Under the pieces are notes generated by a model. That model saw only the letters and a program-made list of their open reading frames with translations, was not told the origin of the DNA and did no database searches. A DNA stretch of 64,000 nt from Acanthochlamys bracteata (lineage: Eukaryota; Streptophyta; Magnoliopsida; Pandanales; Velloziaceae), in contig CM034134.1 of assembly GCA_019914995.1 (NCBI GenBank), positions 4,162,463 to 4,226,462 on the forward strand. The letters run 5' to 3'. The position numbers were made by a program, and so were the translations under genes. Positions 21,835-35,247 of the stretch are shown here, piece after piece (within the stretch, counting starts at the first letter, position 1; every line of letters begins with the position of its first letter).

Positions 21835-23493
21835 GGAAAGTATGGCATCCACCTAGGCTAGCTACTGGAGAACTCACAAAATTTCTTGTAATGTTCTCTC
21901 AAGATTACAAGAAGAATGACGTGGTTTTAGCTTAGCATCACTTATAAGAATGTCTAATGTCACAACTAGATAGCACAAGTGATTTCATACTAGAACACAT
22001 TGAGAACAAAGAATCTAACAAGGGGCACAAGTGAAGTTGTTCACTTCTCAGTCAGCAAGCAAGTTTACGCCATGTATGCTCTGCTCGATGTTGTAATTGG
22101 TGATTTCTTCACATCTCCTTTGCTGCAAATATATACGATATCTTCTCTTTGATCTCAGGAATGCTGTGCAGTTTGATTGAGTGTGCAACGGCAATGAAGA
22201 ATGCATGGATCAGATGAAAGCAAAACAGCTACTTTAAAGTTTTCAGCTATAGAAGATTTCTTCCATTACAGATTTTTGTGATTCCTTTCAGTTAATGCAG
22301 GTTGGTTTTTGAAGTCGATATCATCTCTTGCATTGCAAGAACAAGTCTCAAAATTTGAATCAAGCGGACGTTGTTTGACGGCAAAAGATCCAACAGGCCA
22401 AGATGTCTTCTATGGTTTTCAGCAGCCATGTCATCTTTAAATTGCTATCCATTTTACTTAAGAGTCAATGATAATATTTTTTCATATAATATTCTCGTGG
22501 ATGTCCTCTATATTCTGCATACTCAGATCATATCAAAATTAAAATGGTTGGCTAATATATGAAGTTTGGATTTGATCTGGATAGGACTTGTAGTATGGCT
22601 GGAACTTTCCATCTTTGACTATTTGCAACTTCAGATTGAAATGAATCTTTATAAAATCTTTATAAATATTTGTAACTTCTGCAGATAAATTTCATAAAAT
22701 CTACAAGAAATCTCTTGTAACTTCAAATTGAACGTGCAATGAGTTAGCATGAGTAGGAAACAAAAAGCTAACTAGGACACGATAAGTGCATTGGTTTTGT
22801 CCGTTACGAAATCATAGTGTGAACAGCAATTTTCACGATTTTATAGCCTTCGCAAGTGGATAGGTTTGCCTCAGGTTTTGTTTGTAGAATTCTGTAATGT
22901 CAGACTTCTATTGCAAAAATTGGATCATCAAAATGTGGCTTGAGCAGAAAGATATGGAGCTTTAAAGTAACTGTCCTGATGAGTTACTCTGATTCGTCCA
23001 ACCAAGACGTACGCAGACAGCAAATTTCTCTGACTTTTTTAGACTTAGTTTCTGCATGGAATTTCTTAAAATTTTGACTGTTGTAACTTCAACATGCTGC
23101 TGCGCGTACCAAAAAGCAGATCATCAAAAGCTTATTTGTGTAGCAGGATATCGCATCTACAAGTTGCTGTCCAGAAGTGCTGTCAGGTTGATCATGGCGA
23201 TTTTATGCGCAATCAGCGAACTTCCATGATCTTCTTGTCTTTGGTACCTAGTGGAATTCCTTCGAACATGTCTTACGTTACTCGAAATATCCTGTTTTAA
23301 CTAAAGTAGAGAGATCTCCAATTGGTTGATTGAGCTGAAAGATATCGGACTCCAATTGGCTTGCTGATCATCTTAGAAACACTTAGCAAAAATCTGCATG
23401 GTTGTACTGCTTCTCCAATGACAGTAATGAACACTTGTCCAAAGCTCAGCAATGATTCTCAAATGCATGTATCTTCAAAATACTTGTAATTTT
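21835..23493 (+). repeat. dispersed repeat, copy A
   Basis: Non-coding. It shares order and wording with 38300-40392 (copy B), for example ATCAAAATTAAAATGGTTGGC at 22529-22549 against the like segment at 39440-39461, and a recurring unit with GAGCTGAAAGATAT and CTCCAATTGG. It is inserted in copia integrase, which resumes at about 23494. It is probably a long LTR or a large non-autonomous element. Confidence 0.6.
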
Positions 23494-24330
23494 CATTGCA
23501 TGTTCTTGGTTGTCCAGTGTACATAAAGTACAACCACCAAGAAAGATCGATATTAGATGCCAGGTCCAGGAGGTGCCTCTTTATAGGGTATGCTGAAGAT
23601 GTTCAGGTGTATCGCCAATTGGATCCCACTGCTCATAAAGCTTTCTTTAGCAGGGAACTTATCTTATGCATGGACCTAATGATAAATAATTAAAACTAAA
23701 CGAGCTTTTTGCAAAATAGATGATAGTGCTAATATAGAAAGAAATAAAGCTAGATTAGTTGCTAAGCAATATACAATAGGAAGGAACCGAGTTTGATGAA
23801 GCATATGCACCTATTGCTAGATAGGAAGCTTTTCCTTTATCGCTTGCATTTGCATGGCACATGAATTTTAAGTTTGTTTCAAATGGATAAAAATATCTTT
23901 TCTAAATAGTTTTATAAAAGAAAAAATTTTGTTGAACAATCACCCGGCTTAGAAAATCACAAATTTCTTAATCATGTGAATAACCTTTCAAAGACACTTA
24001 CGAATTCAAACAAGCACATTGTGTATGGTATGAGCCTCTATATGCTTTTTTTTTTATTGAATAATGCTTTTCTTGTGGTAAGATTGATTCGACCTTCTTC
24101 ATTAAGTATGATAAAAGTGGTATCTTAGTGGTGGAGCTGTATGCTGATGATCATCTTCAGTTTGACTAACTAGACTTTGTGTATGTGGTTTTCGTAGCTT
24201 ATGCAGGGTGAATTGAGTATAATCGGAGAACTCAACTACTTAGTCTTGAAATCTAGCAACTTGAAAACGTCACAAATCAAAGAAAGTATATCAAATACCT
24301 GCTTAAAAAGTATAACTTATAAGCTATGAC
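23494..24330 (+). mobile_element. Ty1/copia integrase-RT remnant
   Basis: MHVLGCPVYIKYNHQERS followed by LDARSRRCLFIGYAED at 23496-23600 is the C-terminal integrase motif of copia. RT words follow: KARLVAKQYT near 23750, FDEAYAPIAR near 23800, and a G-E-L-N-Y-L-V-L-K segment near 24230. Broken, and truncated at both sides. Confidence 0.75.
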
Positions 24331-24600
24331 CAGAAAGGAAAAAGGTGGAGATCGAGGGGCGTGGAGGAGATGTTGGTCAATGGAAAACAATGATTGTGCA
24401 CCAGAGTGAGAGCTGGTGAGACGGTTGCGTCAATAGAAGAATGAGTGAAAAGGAGGGGGAAAAACAGACAAAAAGGGAAAAATGTCATGATAGAAACTAA
24501 GGCAGCTTAGCTCAACTTGGGCCTAACCCATAAGCAAAATTTGGGATGTTCTAGTTTAATCCCATTTTCAAAATATTCATACTCGAATATTCAGTTTACA
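24331..24600. other. no gene seen
   Basis: 270 bp, purine-rich in its first half (about 24350-24490). No coding, RNA or repeat signal was recognised. It might belong to the 3' end of the gypsy element that follows. Confidence 0.4.
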
Positions 24601-27600
24601 ATGAGAGACGAACTCATACATCAAAGGTGAGTAACCGAGGATTCTTTGCCTCCACCTGAATTTCTAACCCCATGTCGCTTTCATGCACAAGCGGTTCTCC
24701 CTATTAGAAAAACAAAAGGTAACTCCTGCCTCCATGATTGATGGTCCAAAAGAGCCCGTGGGAACTCCTCGTAACTTTAGTCCTTAAGATCTATCCAATA
24801 ATTGGCTCGATTAAGTGTGACAGATTATGGAAGCACCTTCGAAGCTCGATCATATACATGGAACACCGGGTGTACACTTGCTAAATTCGAAGGCAAGGCC
24901 AACCTCTAAGCGACTTCGTCTATGCATTCTAAGATCTCAAATGGGCCAATAAATCTCGGGTTGAGCATCCCCATCTTTCCAAATTACATAATGTCCTCAT
25001 TAGAGAAACTCCAAAAGAACTCATCACCAACAGCAAAGGATACCGCACGACGCTTGGGATATGCATACACCTTTTGCCTACTCGGAGTGGTGGCCATTCG
25101 CTCTCGGAAGAGCCTAGTCCTTTCAGTACTATCTCGAATAATATGTAGAGAACGTTCATCTGCCTCATGAGTCTCGAAGCAACAAACCTGGCGAATGACG
25201 CTTCCCATCGTAGAACACCTCAAATGTTGGATTTGGATAACAGCTTGAAAGCTATTATTACAAGCAAACTCCACTAGTGACAAGCATTGATCCCAAAAGT
25301 GTTCAAACTCGAGTACACAAGAACATAACATGTCTTTCATGATTTGAATCGTGTGCTCAAATTGCCCTCAGGTATGCGGATAAAGGTAGTATTGTAGGTT
25401 CACTTGGTGCCAAGGGCCTACTGGACTCTACGCTAGAGGCAAGAAGTGAACCATGTCCCACTATCAAAGATAGTCGTCAAAGAAATACCAGCAATTTTAA
25501 CATATCCTTCAACAACTTTGCATATTACGCTGCAAGATAGGTGGTCCTTGGTAGGAACTGCACACTCTTGGCTAATCGTCCACAACTTTGTGATGTTCGA
25601 GACAACCTTGTCACAAAATCCATAAAAATGTGGTTTCACATCCACTTGAGAACAAGTAATGGCTGTATCAGTCCTCCAGGCTGTCGATGTTCTTCTCGAA
25701 CGGTTTGACAAGTGAGGTAAGGGGAGATGTAGTTGGCAACATCCCTCTTTAAGCCACTCCACCAATATTATTGTTTCAAGTCAAGATACATTTTGCTAGA
25801 ACCTGGACTGATGGATATGCTAATTTATGTCTTCCTCAAAATTTCATGCTGCAGATCGTCAACACCAAAAAATACATAGCTTGGAGCCACACCAAATAAT
25901 ACCAACAGTATCTACAAAAAGTTCTTTGACAACGCCTGCTTCAACTTGGTCTACTAATTTGATCAACTGCGGATCCTATTTTTGTTCGGCCATGATCCTA
26001 TCTCTCAAAAAAGAATAGACTATCAAGTGTGCGAACCAAGTCCAAGGCATCCCCTTCAATCTCAAGCTCCTCAAGCGAAGCCGATCTAATCACATTCTAA
26101 AGGTCGAGGTAGTATTGTATGATGTGTCAAACGCCCTATTGACTTGTGACTTAAAGCATCCGCCACCACATTAGCCTTCTCCGTATGATAAAGTATCATG
26201 CAATTGTAATCCTTGAACAGTTCTAACCAATGCCTCTATCGCAGATTTAATTCTTTTTGACCAAAATGCACTTGAACCTCTTATAGTGCTTGTAGTCGGT
26301 ATACATCTCACATTACTAACCATATAACTAATGCCTCCAGATCTTAAGTGCAACACAATGGCAGCCAATTTCAGATCGAGTGTTGGATAGTTCTAGTGGT
26401 GCTTCGTAAGCTATCAAGAGGCGTAAACAATAGAGCTGCTTTAACACACATCGCAAACCAACTCCGAGGCATCACAATACACTTGGAGACCATTATTTTG
26501 AAGTTTAGATTAGAAATGTCTTCAATTTTTGAAAACTCTCATCGCACTTATCACTCCAAAGAATCTTTACTCCATTGTGAGGTAAGCCAATCAACGATGC
26601 CACTATCTTAGATAAGTTGAACAAATCGTCGACTACACGCAGTTAACCCAAGAAAGCTACGAACTTTTGCAACAATTTTCGGTCCAGCCCAGTTCTTTGT
26701 ATCCTCTATCTTCTGTGGGTCCACATTGATCACTGATCCTGAAACAATATGTCCCAAAAATGTCACAAGATGCAGCCAAAATTCGCAGTTACACAGCTTA
26801 GCATACAACTCCTACTTTAATGTTTGTAATATGATTCGCAGATGATCTGCATGCTCCTCCTTACTCCTAGATTGAACCAATACATCAACAATAAAAGGAA
26901 CTATAAACAGGTCCAGGAATGGCTTGAACACCCTGTCCATAAGATCCATAAAAGTTGTAGGGGCATTTGTCAACCCAAAAGACATCACCGAGAAATAATA
27001 ATGTCCATATCTAATCGTGAAAGCTGTCTTTGCTATATCCTCCCCTCCTACCTTCAGCTGACAGTACCGCAGCGAAGATAGATTTTTGAGAAACGAATGC
27101 TCCCATAAGGTGGTCAAACAAGTTGACTATAGGTGGTTGAGGGTACCGATTGTGGACCGTCACTTTATTTATCTATTTGTATCCACGCACAATCTAAGGG
27201 ATCCATCCTTCTTACGCACAAATAAGATGGGTGAGCCCAAGGAGACATGCTAGGGCGAATGAAAACCTTCTCCAAAAGATCCTCGAGCTAACTCTTCAAC
27301 TCCATTAAACTAGTAGGAGAATACGGTAAGAGGGCACAAATATTAGTGTCACACCAGGCACCAAACCAATACAAAACTCCAATTTCTCATTAGGTGGTAG
27401 TTTTCTAAGTTCCTTACGAAACACCTCTTGAAAATCTTTTACATCTAAAAAAGCATCAAGTCCCTTAACAACTTGTGCGCGTCCAACCAAGAGTCAAGTT
27501 TTTAGGAGCTTCAGAATGATCTCCTTCAAAGCTGAACTTAGGTTCCTCTTCTATTCGAAACCTCATAGATTTGCTAAAGGAGTCTAATCAAGTATGATAC

Positions 27601-29470
27601 TAAGTAAGCTAATCCATTCTAAGGAGCATATAAAAATATGTCGTATCCAATATCAAGTATCTCGTGACCCTAATCTCAATCACATAAGCACTAATTACCG
27701 AGTCCACTTAGAACACCATTCATCGATGTTGACAACTTAAAACGTGCCGCTAACGATTCTAAAATAGCTTTGAGTTTGAGAGGCAAAGACAAGTGACACG
27801 TAAGAATGTGTTGAACCAAAATTAGACAATGTGTTCTCTCTTTCACCACGAATCATCACGATGCTCGAAAAAAATAAAGCCACAAATTCTTAAGACCTAT
27901 GGGGACTCCTAAAATCTAACTCCTATCCTGGGTAAGGTATAAGAAGCACATTATGCATGATAGCATAGAAAAGCATTAATTTACATTGCACGAGTAAAGA
28001 CATACATGTCATAATAGCCTTTGATGCGTGAGCATCTTGACGAGTAACGGCATATAACGTAGCCACTACTGATCAATTGAAAGCAAGGGTACCAATGGTT
28101 TACGCGAGAGTGGGTCCTCCTAATAAGCTCCACGGCCACCGCACACTTGATGACTCACCTAATCCCTCTAGTACGGCTGCCTCTTCCTCATTCACCTCTA
28201 TAAAGAGTGCAGTGTCCTTGGGCTACACCACATTTGGTGTAGGTGCCCAAAAAGGCGGCAACGGGAGTCCTCTATTATGTATTTGTAGTATAGCATAAGG
28301 GCACTCATGCTTCTTATACCTTCCAAGCAATAGTTAAAACAATCATTGCGTGAGGGAGGGCATTGCACAAAAACGGTAATGTCCACAACCTTTGGATAGG
28401 CCACTCCCTAAGTCTGAGTCAGACCTTGAACCTTTCTCCGGCCTTGTCAATGTCCCTATCTCTGCCCCTATTTTACTCTCGCAAGGTAGCATGACTAAAC
28501 TATCCACCGTCCTCAACCTCCTAGGTTCCATCTCACCACGAGTTATAAGACTAGTCTATGCTTTAATAGTAGTATCAAAAGTCTGACCAACCGTCTCTAA
28601 AGAAGATCCATAAAGAGGTAAGAACAACTCAAGATTCAATCCCTTCACAAAATAATGAATTTCTCTTTCTCAGTATTAAACAAGTGAGGTGTATAGGTTG
28701 TGCGTTTGTTGAACTCCTGAATATACTCCCATAAGGCATGTCAAAGTGAAGTAAGCCCTCGGCATACTCAATCCTACTCTCTCTCAACTTGGTGGGCAGG
28801 AATCTGTCGCGAAGCAGCTCCTGGAACTCAATCTATGTCTTGGGCCCGCACTCACAGCTCTAGAACTCATCACGGTATTGTACCTGGTATAGGCCAAGCA
28901 TTCTACTAGGTATATAGTAAATGTCAACATCATCTCTGGGAAATGATGTGCAACAACCTTAATTTTTCGTAGTTTGGTTAGGAGTATCTCAAGGTCCTCA
29001 TAGTTTTCTCCGTAAAAACTCAGATGGATCATGTTCCTTGAGTGTCTTATTAGACAACACCTCTCTAGGGACAATGGTTGAACATCTAAGGAAACCCTAG
29101 GTATCGCCTAATGTAGTCGCCACACCACCCAAGTCTCTTATCTTGGAGCAATAGGTGTACTAACCTTGGGCACTAAAGGATCCTATGCAGTAGAAAACGT
29201 AGGTCCTTTAGACTCATCACCAACATTGTTGTGTGAGCTAAGGCTGCTCTCGCTGATCGCTGAACTACATGCATCATCTCCTGGCGCATAGTGTCTATTT
29301 ATGTTCTGAACTCGAATGGATATTGAACCTCCAGTACTACTCGAATTGGAAGTTGTAGGTTTTGTAGATGATGAAGGATGCGTAGCAGTATGCTTCTAGC
29401 CCAAGTGTAGCCCACTGCACTTGTTGAGGAACCCGGTAGCCTGCGTTTTGCAATGCTTACGGAGTGTTTT
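24601..29470 (-). mobile_element. Ty3/gypsy, Tekay/Del-like chromovirus remnant
   Basis: Minus strand, 5' to 3'. Gag lies at about 29080-28600 and a cysteine-rich segment near 28340. The protease/pol leader is near 27490-27330 (ELRKLPPNEKLEFCIGLVPG). RT lies at 27060-26640 ([33 protein letters not shown], then FLGHIVSG), RNase H near 26400-26150, and integrase at 25765-24990 (SLVEFACNNSFQA near 25280, EADERSLHIIRDSTER near 25150). A chromodomain trace is near 24880-24640 (HPVFHV). The RT words are those of the Tekay/Del group. Heavily decayed, with well over a dozen breaks. LTRs were not delimited. Confidence 0.82.
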
Positions 29471-30110
29471 TTTTCTCCTCTATTTGGATGTCAAATTTTG
29501 CAATAAATCTTCTACAACATCTATAACTTTCTTAAAAGAAATTTAGAAAACGTAGAGAAATTCTACGTTGTAAGATCTTGTTATTGCTTATTTTGTTGAG
29601 GTAGAAAGAAAAGCTCATTTTCCAAAATAGGATAGAAATGCCCTCCATTTAAAAAAACCTTCCATTTCATAAGCACTTCCAAGCACAACCGCAATCCACG
29701 TTTAGGAGCCATCACAAACCATACATAAAATTTTAACATTTCAAAAGAAATGAGATTCAAGTATGCAACTGCAACTATTCTAAGCTCTCTATAACATCTT
29801 AAGACCGACTTGATTTCTACCATATTGTCAAGAGTTACAACTGGAACTTGACTGGTACTTGACTAAATCGAGCCCAAAGCTCAACACAATCTAGTAAGCT
29901 TGTCCTAAAAAGTTGAAGAAACCAATACATGACTAATTTAACAAAATTTTAGCATAACCTCCCATACAAACTCAAGGAGAGGAGGCTACAAAAATGAAAA
30001 ATAACCATATTTAACACTAACACACGAAATCAAAACAAAACAGCAACCAACTAGATTGGGGGGAGCGCGAGGCGAATCTCTCAACCGAAAATTTGTGTTT
30101 AGCCACAAAT
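29471..30110. other. no recognised gene; possible 5' end of the Tekay-like element
   Basis: AT-rich. A short minus-strand frame (29823-29581) has no recognised family. Position suggests leader or LTR sequence of the gypsy element to the left, but no LTR pair or primer site was found. Confidence 0.35.
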
Positions 30111-30558
30111 TGGAGGCCGGAGAGTTGGACAGAGCTCGACGACGGACACAACAGCAACCAACCAGATTTGATTTTCTTTCTCTTTCATGTTTATCTCAAT
30201 GAAGTTTACTGCTTGTATTATTAATATGAGTGGCTAAACATTAAAGAAAGAGCAAAAAAAAAAAATCTCGACTATACCTTATAAAGTATAAGTGTAAAGA
30301 AAGAGTAATTAAGCAATTGAGGGGGTGAAATTTCTCAACCGAAATTTGATTGGCTTTGAAAACTGATCTTCACATGAAAATTAGGGGTGGACGGAGATGA
30401 AGAGACGGAGATAAAAACAGAAAACAAATTGGAGGCCGGAGAGTTGGACAAAGCTCGACGGCGGACACAGCAGCAACCAACCAGATTTGATTTTCTTTCT
30501 CTTTCATGTTTATCTCAATGAATTTTACTGCTTGTATTATTAATACGAGTGGATAAAC
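30111..30558 (+). repeat. local direct duplication, two 128-bp units
   Basis: 30111-30238 and 30431-30558 match with only a few differences (both run from GGAGGCCGGAGAGTTGGACA to GTGGMTAAAC). The start-to-start distance is 320 bp. The spacer contains a related CTCAACCGAAA word. Non-coding. Confidence 0.85.
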
Positions 30559-31256
30559 TACATTAGAATCCCTAGGTTTTCTTAGGTGATTTTAGCCACA
30601 TCAATCGCTACTACAACCATCCGCACCATTTACAACCCAAAAATGATGATTACAATTATATATACAATTACGTACAAGAATAGTTCATATCTTTCGAAAA
30701 TTACAGAGCTAACTACATCATAAAAAGTGGTTTGCGGCTGTACACCTCAACACGTCTCCATGTTCAGTGGTAGCAGGTCTATTCAGCACCCTCAAGTGTC
30801 TGGGTTAGGGAGAGGCTAAGAAAAGACCGTGAGCTAAGTCTTAGTGAGCTTTAAAGTAAGAATATGCTCGTATTAAGGTAACAACACACTCATGCTATAT
30901 TACTATCTCTTTTTGCAAAGACGCAAAAGATAAATCAAATAAAGTCCTATTAAGTCATGAATCATCCCATACCGATTCAATCCTTAGTAGAGAGGATATG
31001 ATGATATTGTAATATATATATATATATATATATTGATGTATGCAATGCACGTGGGGTGACAACTACATAAAGCAGGTGATTGAGCGAGGCAAGACTACAT
31101 CCCCAACCACATAGTACTAACTAGGCCCATAAATGTGAGCGCAATACCACAACTTATCTGGATTGATCATTCGGGATGGCGGTAGCTTCGATGGTGCGTA
31201 GTGGGAATCTAAACATCGAGTGCTAGCGAAGGTATTAGAATGAAGATTAGATTTAG
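30559..31256. other. no gene seen; contains an (AT)n tract
   Basis: No coding homology. An (AT)n run lies at 31011-31032. Words such as GACCGTGAGCTAAGTC near 30830 suggest gypsy-type LTR sequence, probably part of repeat family C. Confidence 0.4.
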
Positions 31257-31263
31257 GTTTACA

Positions 31264-31789
31264 CAAGGTTGTTAAGATCGGGATCTTAGAATCATTTCGC
31301 TTGAGTATGATCGTAAAATCGGGATTTTAAAATAAGATCGCAAGATTTTACATACCGATAAATTTTATAATTTTTTTTTCAATACCATTAAGGATCCTTT
31401 ATAAAAGTTTTCTAATATTTTTCTAAAATAGTTTAGTAAATTTTAAAAAAAATTAAAATTCTTTTAAATTTTATAAAAAAGTTCCTCTGTATTTTATAGA
31501 AAATTTCTCAAAATTATATTTTTTCAGAAAACCTTCAAAATTTTATAGAAAACTCTATTTAATTTTATAAAAAGCTCTTTCAAATATAGTTAACTACAAA
31601 ATTTTCTTCAAAAGTAAAATCGTATAAGATCGTAAAAACATCGAAATCTTATCGATTTTAAGATTTTAATCGAAATCTAGGTTTGATTTTACTCAAAAAA
31701 GATTTTACTTGAGATCGGGATCATTTGGTGAAGTAAAATCATAAAATCGTAATATTTTAAGATTTAAATCGAGATTTTGATAACCTTGC
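31264..31789. mobile_element. MITE with terminal inverted repeats and target duplication (hAT- or MULE-like)
   Basis: About 525 bp, AT-rich and non-coding. Left end CAAGGTTGTTAAGATC and right end (reverse complement) CAAGGTTATCAAAATC match in 13 of 16 bases. The complementarity continues imperfectly inward through AAAATC/GATTTT words. The direct repeat GTTTACAC flanks it at 31257-31264 and 31790-31797. An 8-9 bp target duplication points to a hAT or MULE source. Confidence 0.78.
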
Positions 31790-31799
31790 GTTTACACTA

Positions 31800-32868
31800 T
31801 CCTGACTCCATCACCGTTATATTTTATTTTAACTTTGATTTGTGTAAACTACTATATTGAATAACATTTTTTGATTGGCAACATACTACTTATTCTACGA
31901 TTTGTCTTTTAAGTATGTAGATAGTGACGATGAGTATTTAATTATACATTTGATTTTTTATTAATTTATGTTTGTATACACCTTTATAACGCTTTATTAA
32001 TTACTTGATTGATCTATTTACTATTCATTCAACTGATCATTTATTTTTTAAAGTATGATGTAATGTATGATTTATAACTAGCTTCCGTTTACTATTTCTT
32101 CTACTAAGACTTCAATAATGTATATATTTTCCTTAAGAGTATCCAGTAATGCTATTATGATTGAGAAAGTATGTTAAATTACTTTGATTGTGAAAGCATA
32201 TGTTACATGTTGCATTTCATGCATCCATATCTCTCTTACCTTCACTGAATTGGTATGGGAAAACTAATGACTTGGTAGGACCGATTCAATCTATTATTAC
32301 ATTCTTTTATGTATAGAAGGTCAGGGCTAAACTATTACTTAAGCCATTAGTGACTTTAAATTAAGCATCTACTATATCTGACCTCACTAAGAATGGCTCA
32401 CTTTTTTTTCTTACGCCTTGCTGAAATATTTCGAAGCGGGTAGAAGTGCAGTTTATATGGCACCCTCATTTTGACCGACATATTTGACGGTACATCTTTC
32501 ATTTGAATATAGATGGCTCTGTGGCCATGAGTGTTTATCCTACACTTTGGGTGTGTTGTGATGTATACCTTTGTGCATAGTAATAGTTATATTGTTTACT
32601 AGTTATTAGTAGCTGTGTATATTCTAGTTGGTGGCCTGAGTTATGTTCTTGATATTTTTGGATACTAGTGTCTGAACGCCTTATTGTGGTATACATGTTT
32701 CTCTGAGTTTATAGGGAGGTTTTGTCAAAATTCAGAATACTTTGGCGTGTATCGGTTTTGTGTTGAATTGAGTTAATTTTGATTAGGCTTACTAGCTAAG
32801 CGGAGTTTAGATCTGACTTGGGTTCGGTTTAGTCCAGTTTCGGTTATGGCTCGAGGTCAGGTTGAGAA
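31800..32868 (+). repeat. repeat family C, copy 1 (probable long gypsy LTR)
   Basis: Non-coding. The end (32760-32860, with GGTTCGGTTTAGTCCAGT wording) resembles the ends of copies 2 (about 48400-48490) and 3 (about 63790-63870). It is followed by TTGTATCAAAGCC at about 32873-32885, close to the tRNA-Met primer site TGGTATCAGAGCC, so it is probably a 5' LTR. Confidence 0.5.
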
Positions 32869-32885
32869 GAATTTGTATCAAAGCC

Positions 32886-33119
32886 AGTTAGGTTTTACAG
32901 GTACGGAAGTTATAGGACCATGCATTTGTATTTCAATATTCCTGTTTGTGTTAGTGTTTAGTTTAGGCTTCCTATATTGTGTTAGTGTTAGTCTTCTCGC
33001 TTAGGCTTTCGATATTCTCGTTAATGTTGTGAGAGTGGGAAAGCGACTCCATTGTGTTAAGAAATGCTTGGTTTGGCTTTACTCTTTACTCTTTCGTCTT
33101 GGCAAAGTGATGTTTTTAA
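32886..33119. other. no gene seen
   Basis: Possible leader after the repeat C primer-like site. Repeated TTAGTGTT / GTTAGTGTTAG words lie at 32950-33020. No coding signal. Confidence 0.3.
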
Positions 33120-33742
33120 ACTATTTAGAGTAGTGTGGAATACTCTATAATAGTCAAAGATATTTATGGTGCTATGACACTTTTAGAAGTATAGGAGATA
33201 TCTTTGTGCTCATTTATGATTCCAAGATTTGTGTTGCCATGATATTTGTAATTGATAGTTATCTTATAAAGATATTGTGGGAGAACCTTCTAGACAAGCA
33301 TTCTCCACTGTTCGATCAATCTCCTCTTTTCATCAAGAGGAGGAAGGACTATAAATAGGGAAACGTAGCTCCCATTTGGAACCATTGAAAAAGCTAACAA
33401 TAACAAGCATCCAAGCATACACCAACAATCCCACTTGTGAGAAACAATTGTAATCTCTCCAACAAGAGCTACGCTTGGAATAGCCTTGTAAAGGGAGTGG
33501 TGTAGTTTCTATTTCTTACTGAAGTTTTTCTTCCCATTGCCACCATGGTTTTCCCTATCTCCCTCTAGTTAGAGAGGGTTTTCCATGCAAAATCTTGTGC
33601 CTATTGTCTAGTGCTTCTCATCTTATCTCATCGTTCACTAGGGTTGCAAGATATCCTTGGCACGCTTCATAATTCAACTGTGCTACTTGTGCTGTTTAGT
33701 TTCGTCCACACACGTGTTTGTGCCCGACCTCTAAACCTAACA
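33120..33742 (+). repeat. 5' LTR of a copia element (left edge approximate)
   Basis: A TATA box (CTATAAATAG) lies at 33349-33358. The LTR ends CCTAACA at 33742 and is followed by AGTGGCTACCAAAT, a form of the copia tRNA-Met primer site region. Gag starts at 33762. The left end could not be fixed and the partner LTR was not found. Confidence 0.6.
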
Positions 33743-35247
33743 AGTGGCTACCAAATGAGACATGGAGAAGTTCATCGACAATAAGTTTCCTTTGTGGAAA
33801 GCCAAGATGAAAGCAATTGTCAAGAAGGAAAATTGCATAGCAGCAATTGAAGAGTGGTCTGATGGCATCTCTGCGAGAAGTGGCAATGATAGATGGGTAA
33901 GCATTGGCAAGCATCTTCCTCTGCCTTGGAGATGGAGTCCTCACCAGTGTGCTAGAGATGATGGGTGCAAAAGGAAGTATGGGACACATTATGCCAACAA
34001 TATGAGGTAAAATCTGAGCATAATAGACTTTTCTTAAAGAGAAAGTTAATTATATGCTATATAAATGCTAGAAACAAGTACCATCGCCGAACATTTAAAA
34101 TACTCTCAACTAGTTTTTTTCTCAACCAGCATTGCTAGGTGAGAATATAGCACCAAATCACAAGGCCCAACTCCTTCGCTCAAGCTTTCGACTATGACGA
34201 CTATCTTGTCATCATATTGACAAGTGAGACTCCTTCAAAAAGCCTAGTAAACAACGATGTTGTAGCAGTGCTATTTGATGAAGAGGCTAGGTGCAAAGCA
34301 AAGGAGGATCACGTGTCTACTTTGAAGTGAGTACCTCAAAAAATCCGATTCGTGCTGATTCTCGCGGCAAAGGACAGACCATGAAGAAGAGATTCAGTGG
34401 GAGCTACAGAAAGGATAAAGGAAAGAAAGATAAGGATAAAAGAAGATACATTTCTCCAAGAAGATGCACCATGTGAAGAACAATTGTTGGCACTACAAGA
34501 AGAAGAAAGAAACAGAGCAGCCTAATGCTCAGGCAAGTATAGCATACAAAACTAATGAGGGAGAGGCACTATTTGGAGAAGTAATGGCATCATTAAGGGC
34601 AAGTCAGAACTAACAAACATATAGGTATTGGACTCTGGAGCTACATGGCACATGACCTTCTGGAGAGATTGGTTCTTCAAGTATGCGCCATTCAATGAGG
34701 GAAAGGTCTACATGGGGAAGAATCATGCATGCAAGATCATCATTATAGGATCTATGAAGATCAAGACATTTAATGGAGCCATTCGCATCATCGATGATGT
34801 TCGCTGCATAGAATGTCTCATAAAGAATCTACTTTCAATAGGACAGCTAGACGATTTGCGTACAAGGCCCATGTTGAATACGAAGTTATGAAGATTGTCA
34901 AAGGAGCACTCACAACACTCCAAGCAGAGAAGATTGGGACCGATCCTTACAAAATACTAGGAGAAACCATCTCAAATTGAGATATGCTAGCAGTATCACA
35001 TGGCAAGAAGGAAGAAGAGGACTCTTGGAAGCTGTGGCACCTATGTTTAGGCCATATATGGGAAAGGGTCTCAAAATTTTCTTTGACTGTAAACTCTTAA
35101 AAGGGTTCTAGATGGTAAATTTACCATTTTGTGAAGAATGCATAACCAGCAAGCAACATTGAAGATCTCTCTCATGCTCCAAAGGCATTTTAGGACTTGA
35201 TACACTGACGTGTGGGAAGCCACGAAAGCATTACTCGGAGGAGCAAG
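33743..35247 (+). mobile_element. Ty1/copia remnant, left part (gag, protease, integrase zinc region)
   Basis: Gag starts MEKF at 33762, with LWKAKMKAIVKKENCIAAIE at 33792-33851. A basic region with KGQTMKKRFSGSYRKDKGK lies at 34369-34425. Protease DSGATWHM is near 34631, then VYMGKNHACKIIIIGSMKIK near 34710-34769 and LIKNLLSIGQLDD near 34820. The zinc region of integrase (FCEECITSKQH) lies near 35120-35160. An Athila-like fragment is inserted at 35248. Broken fossil. Confidence 0.82.

Noticed and set aside
31011-31032. (AT)n run considered as a regulatory or scaffold site
   Set aside because: Plain dinucleotide repeat; nothing supports a function.
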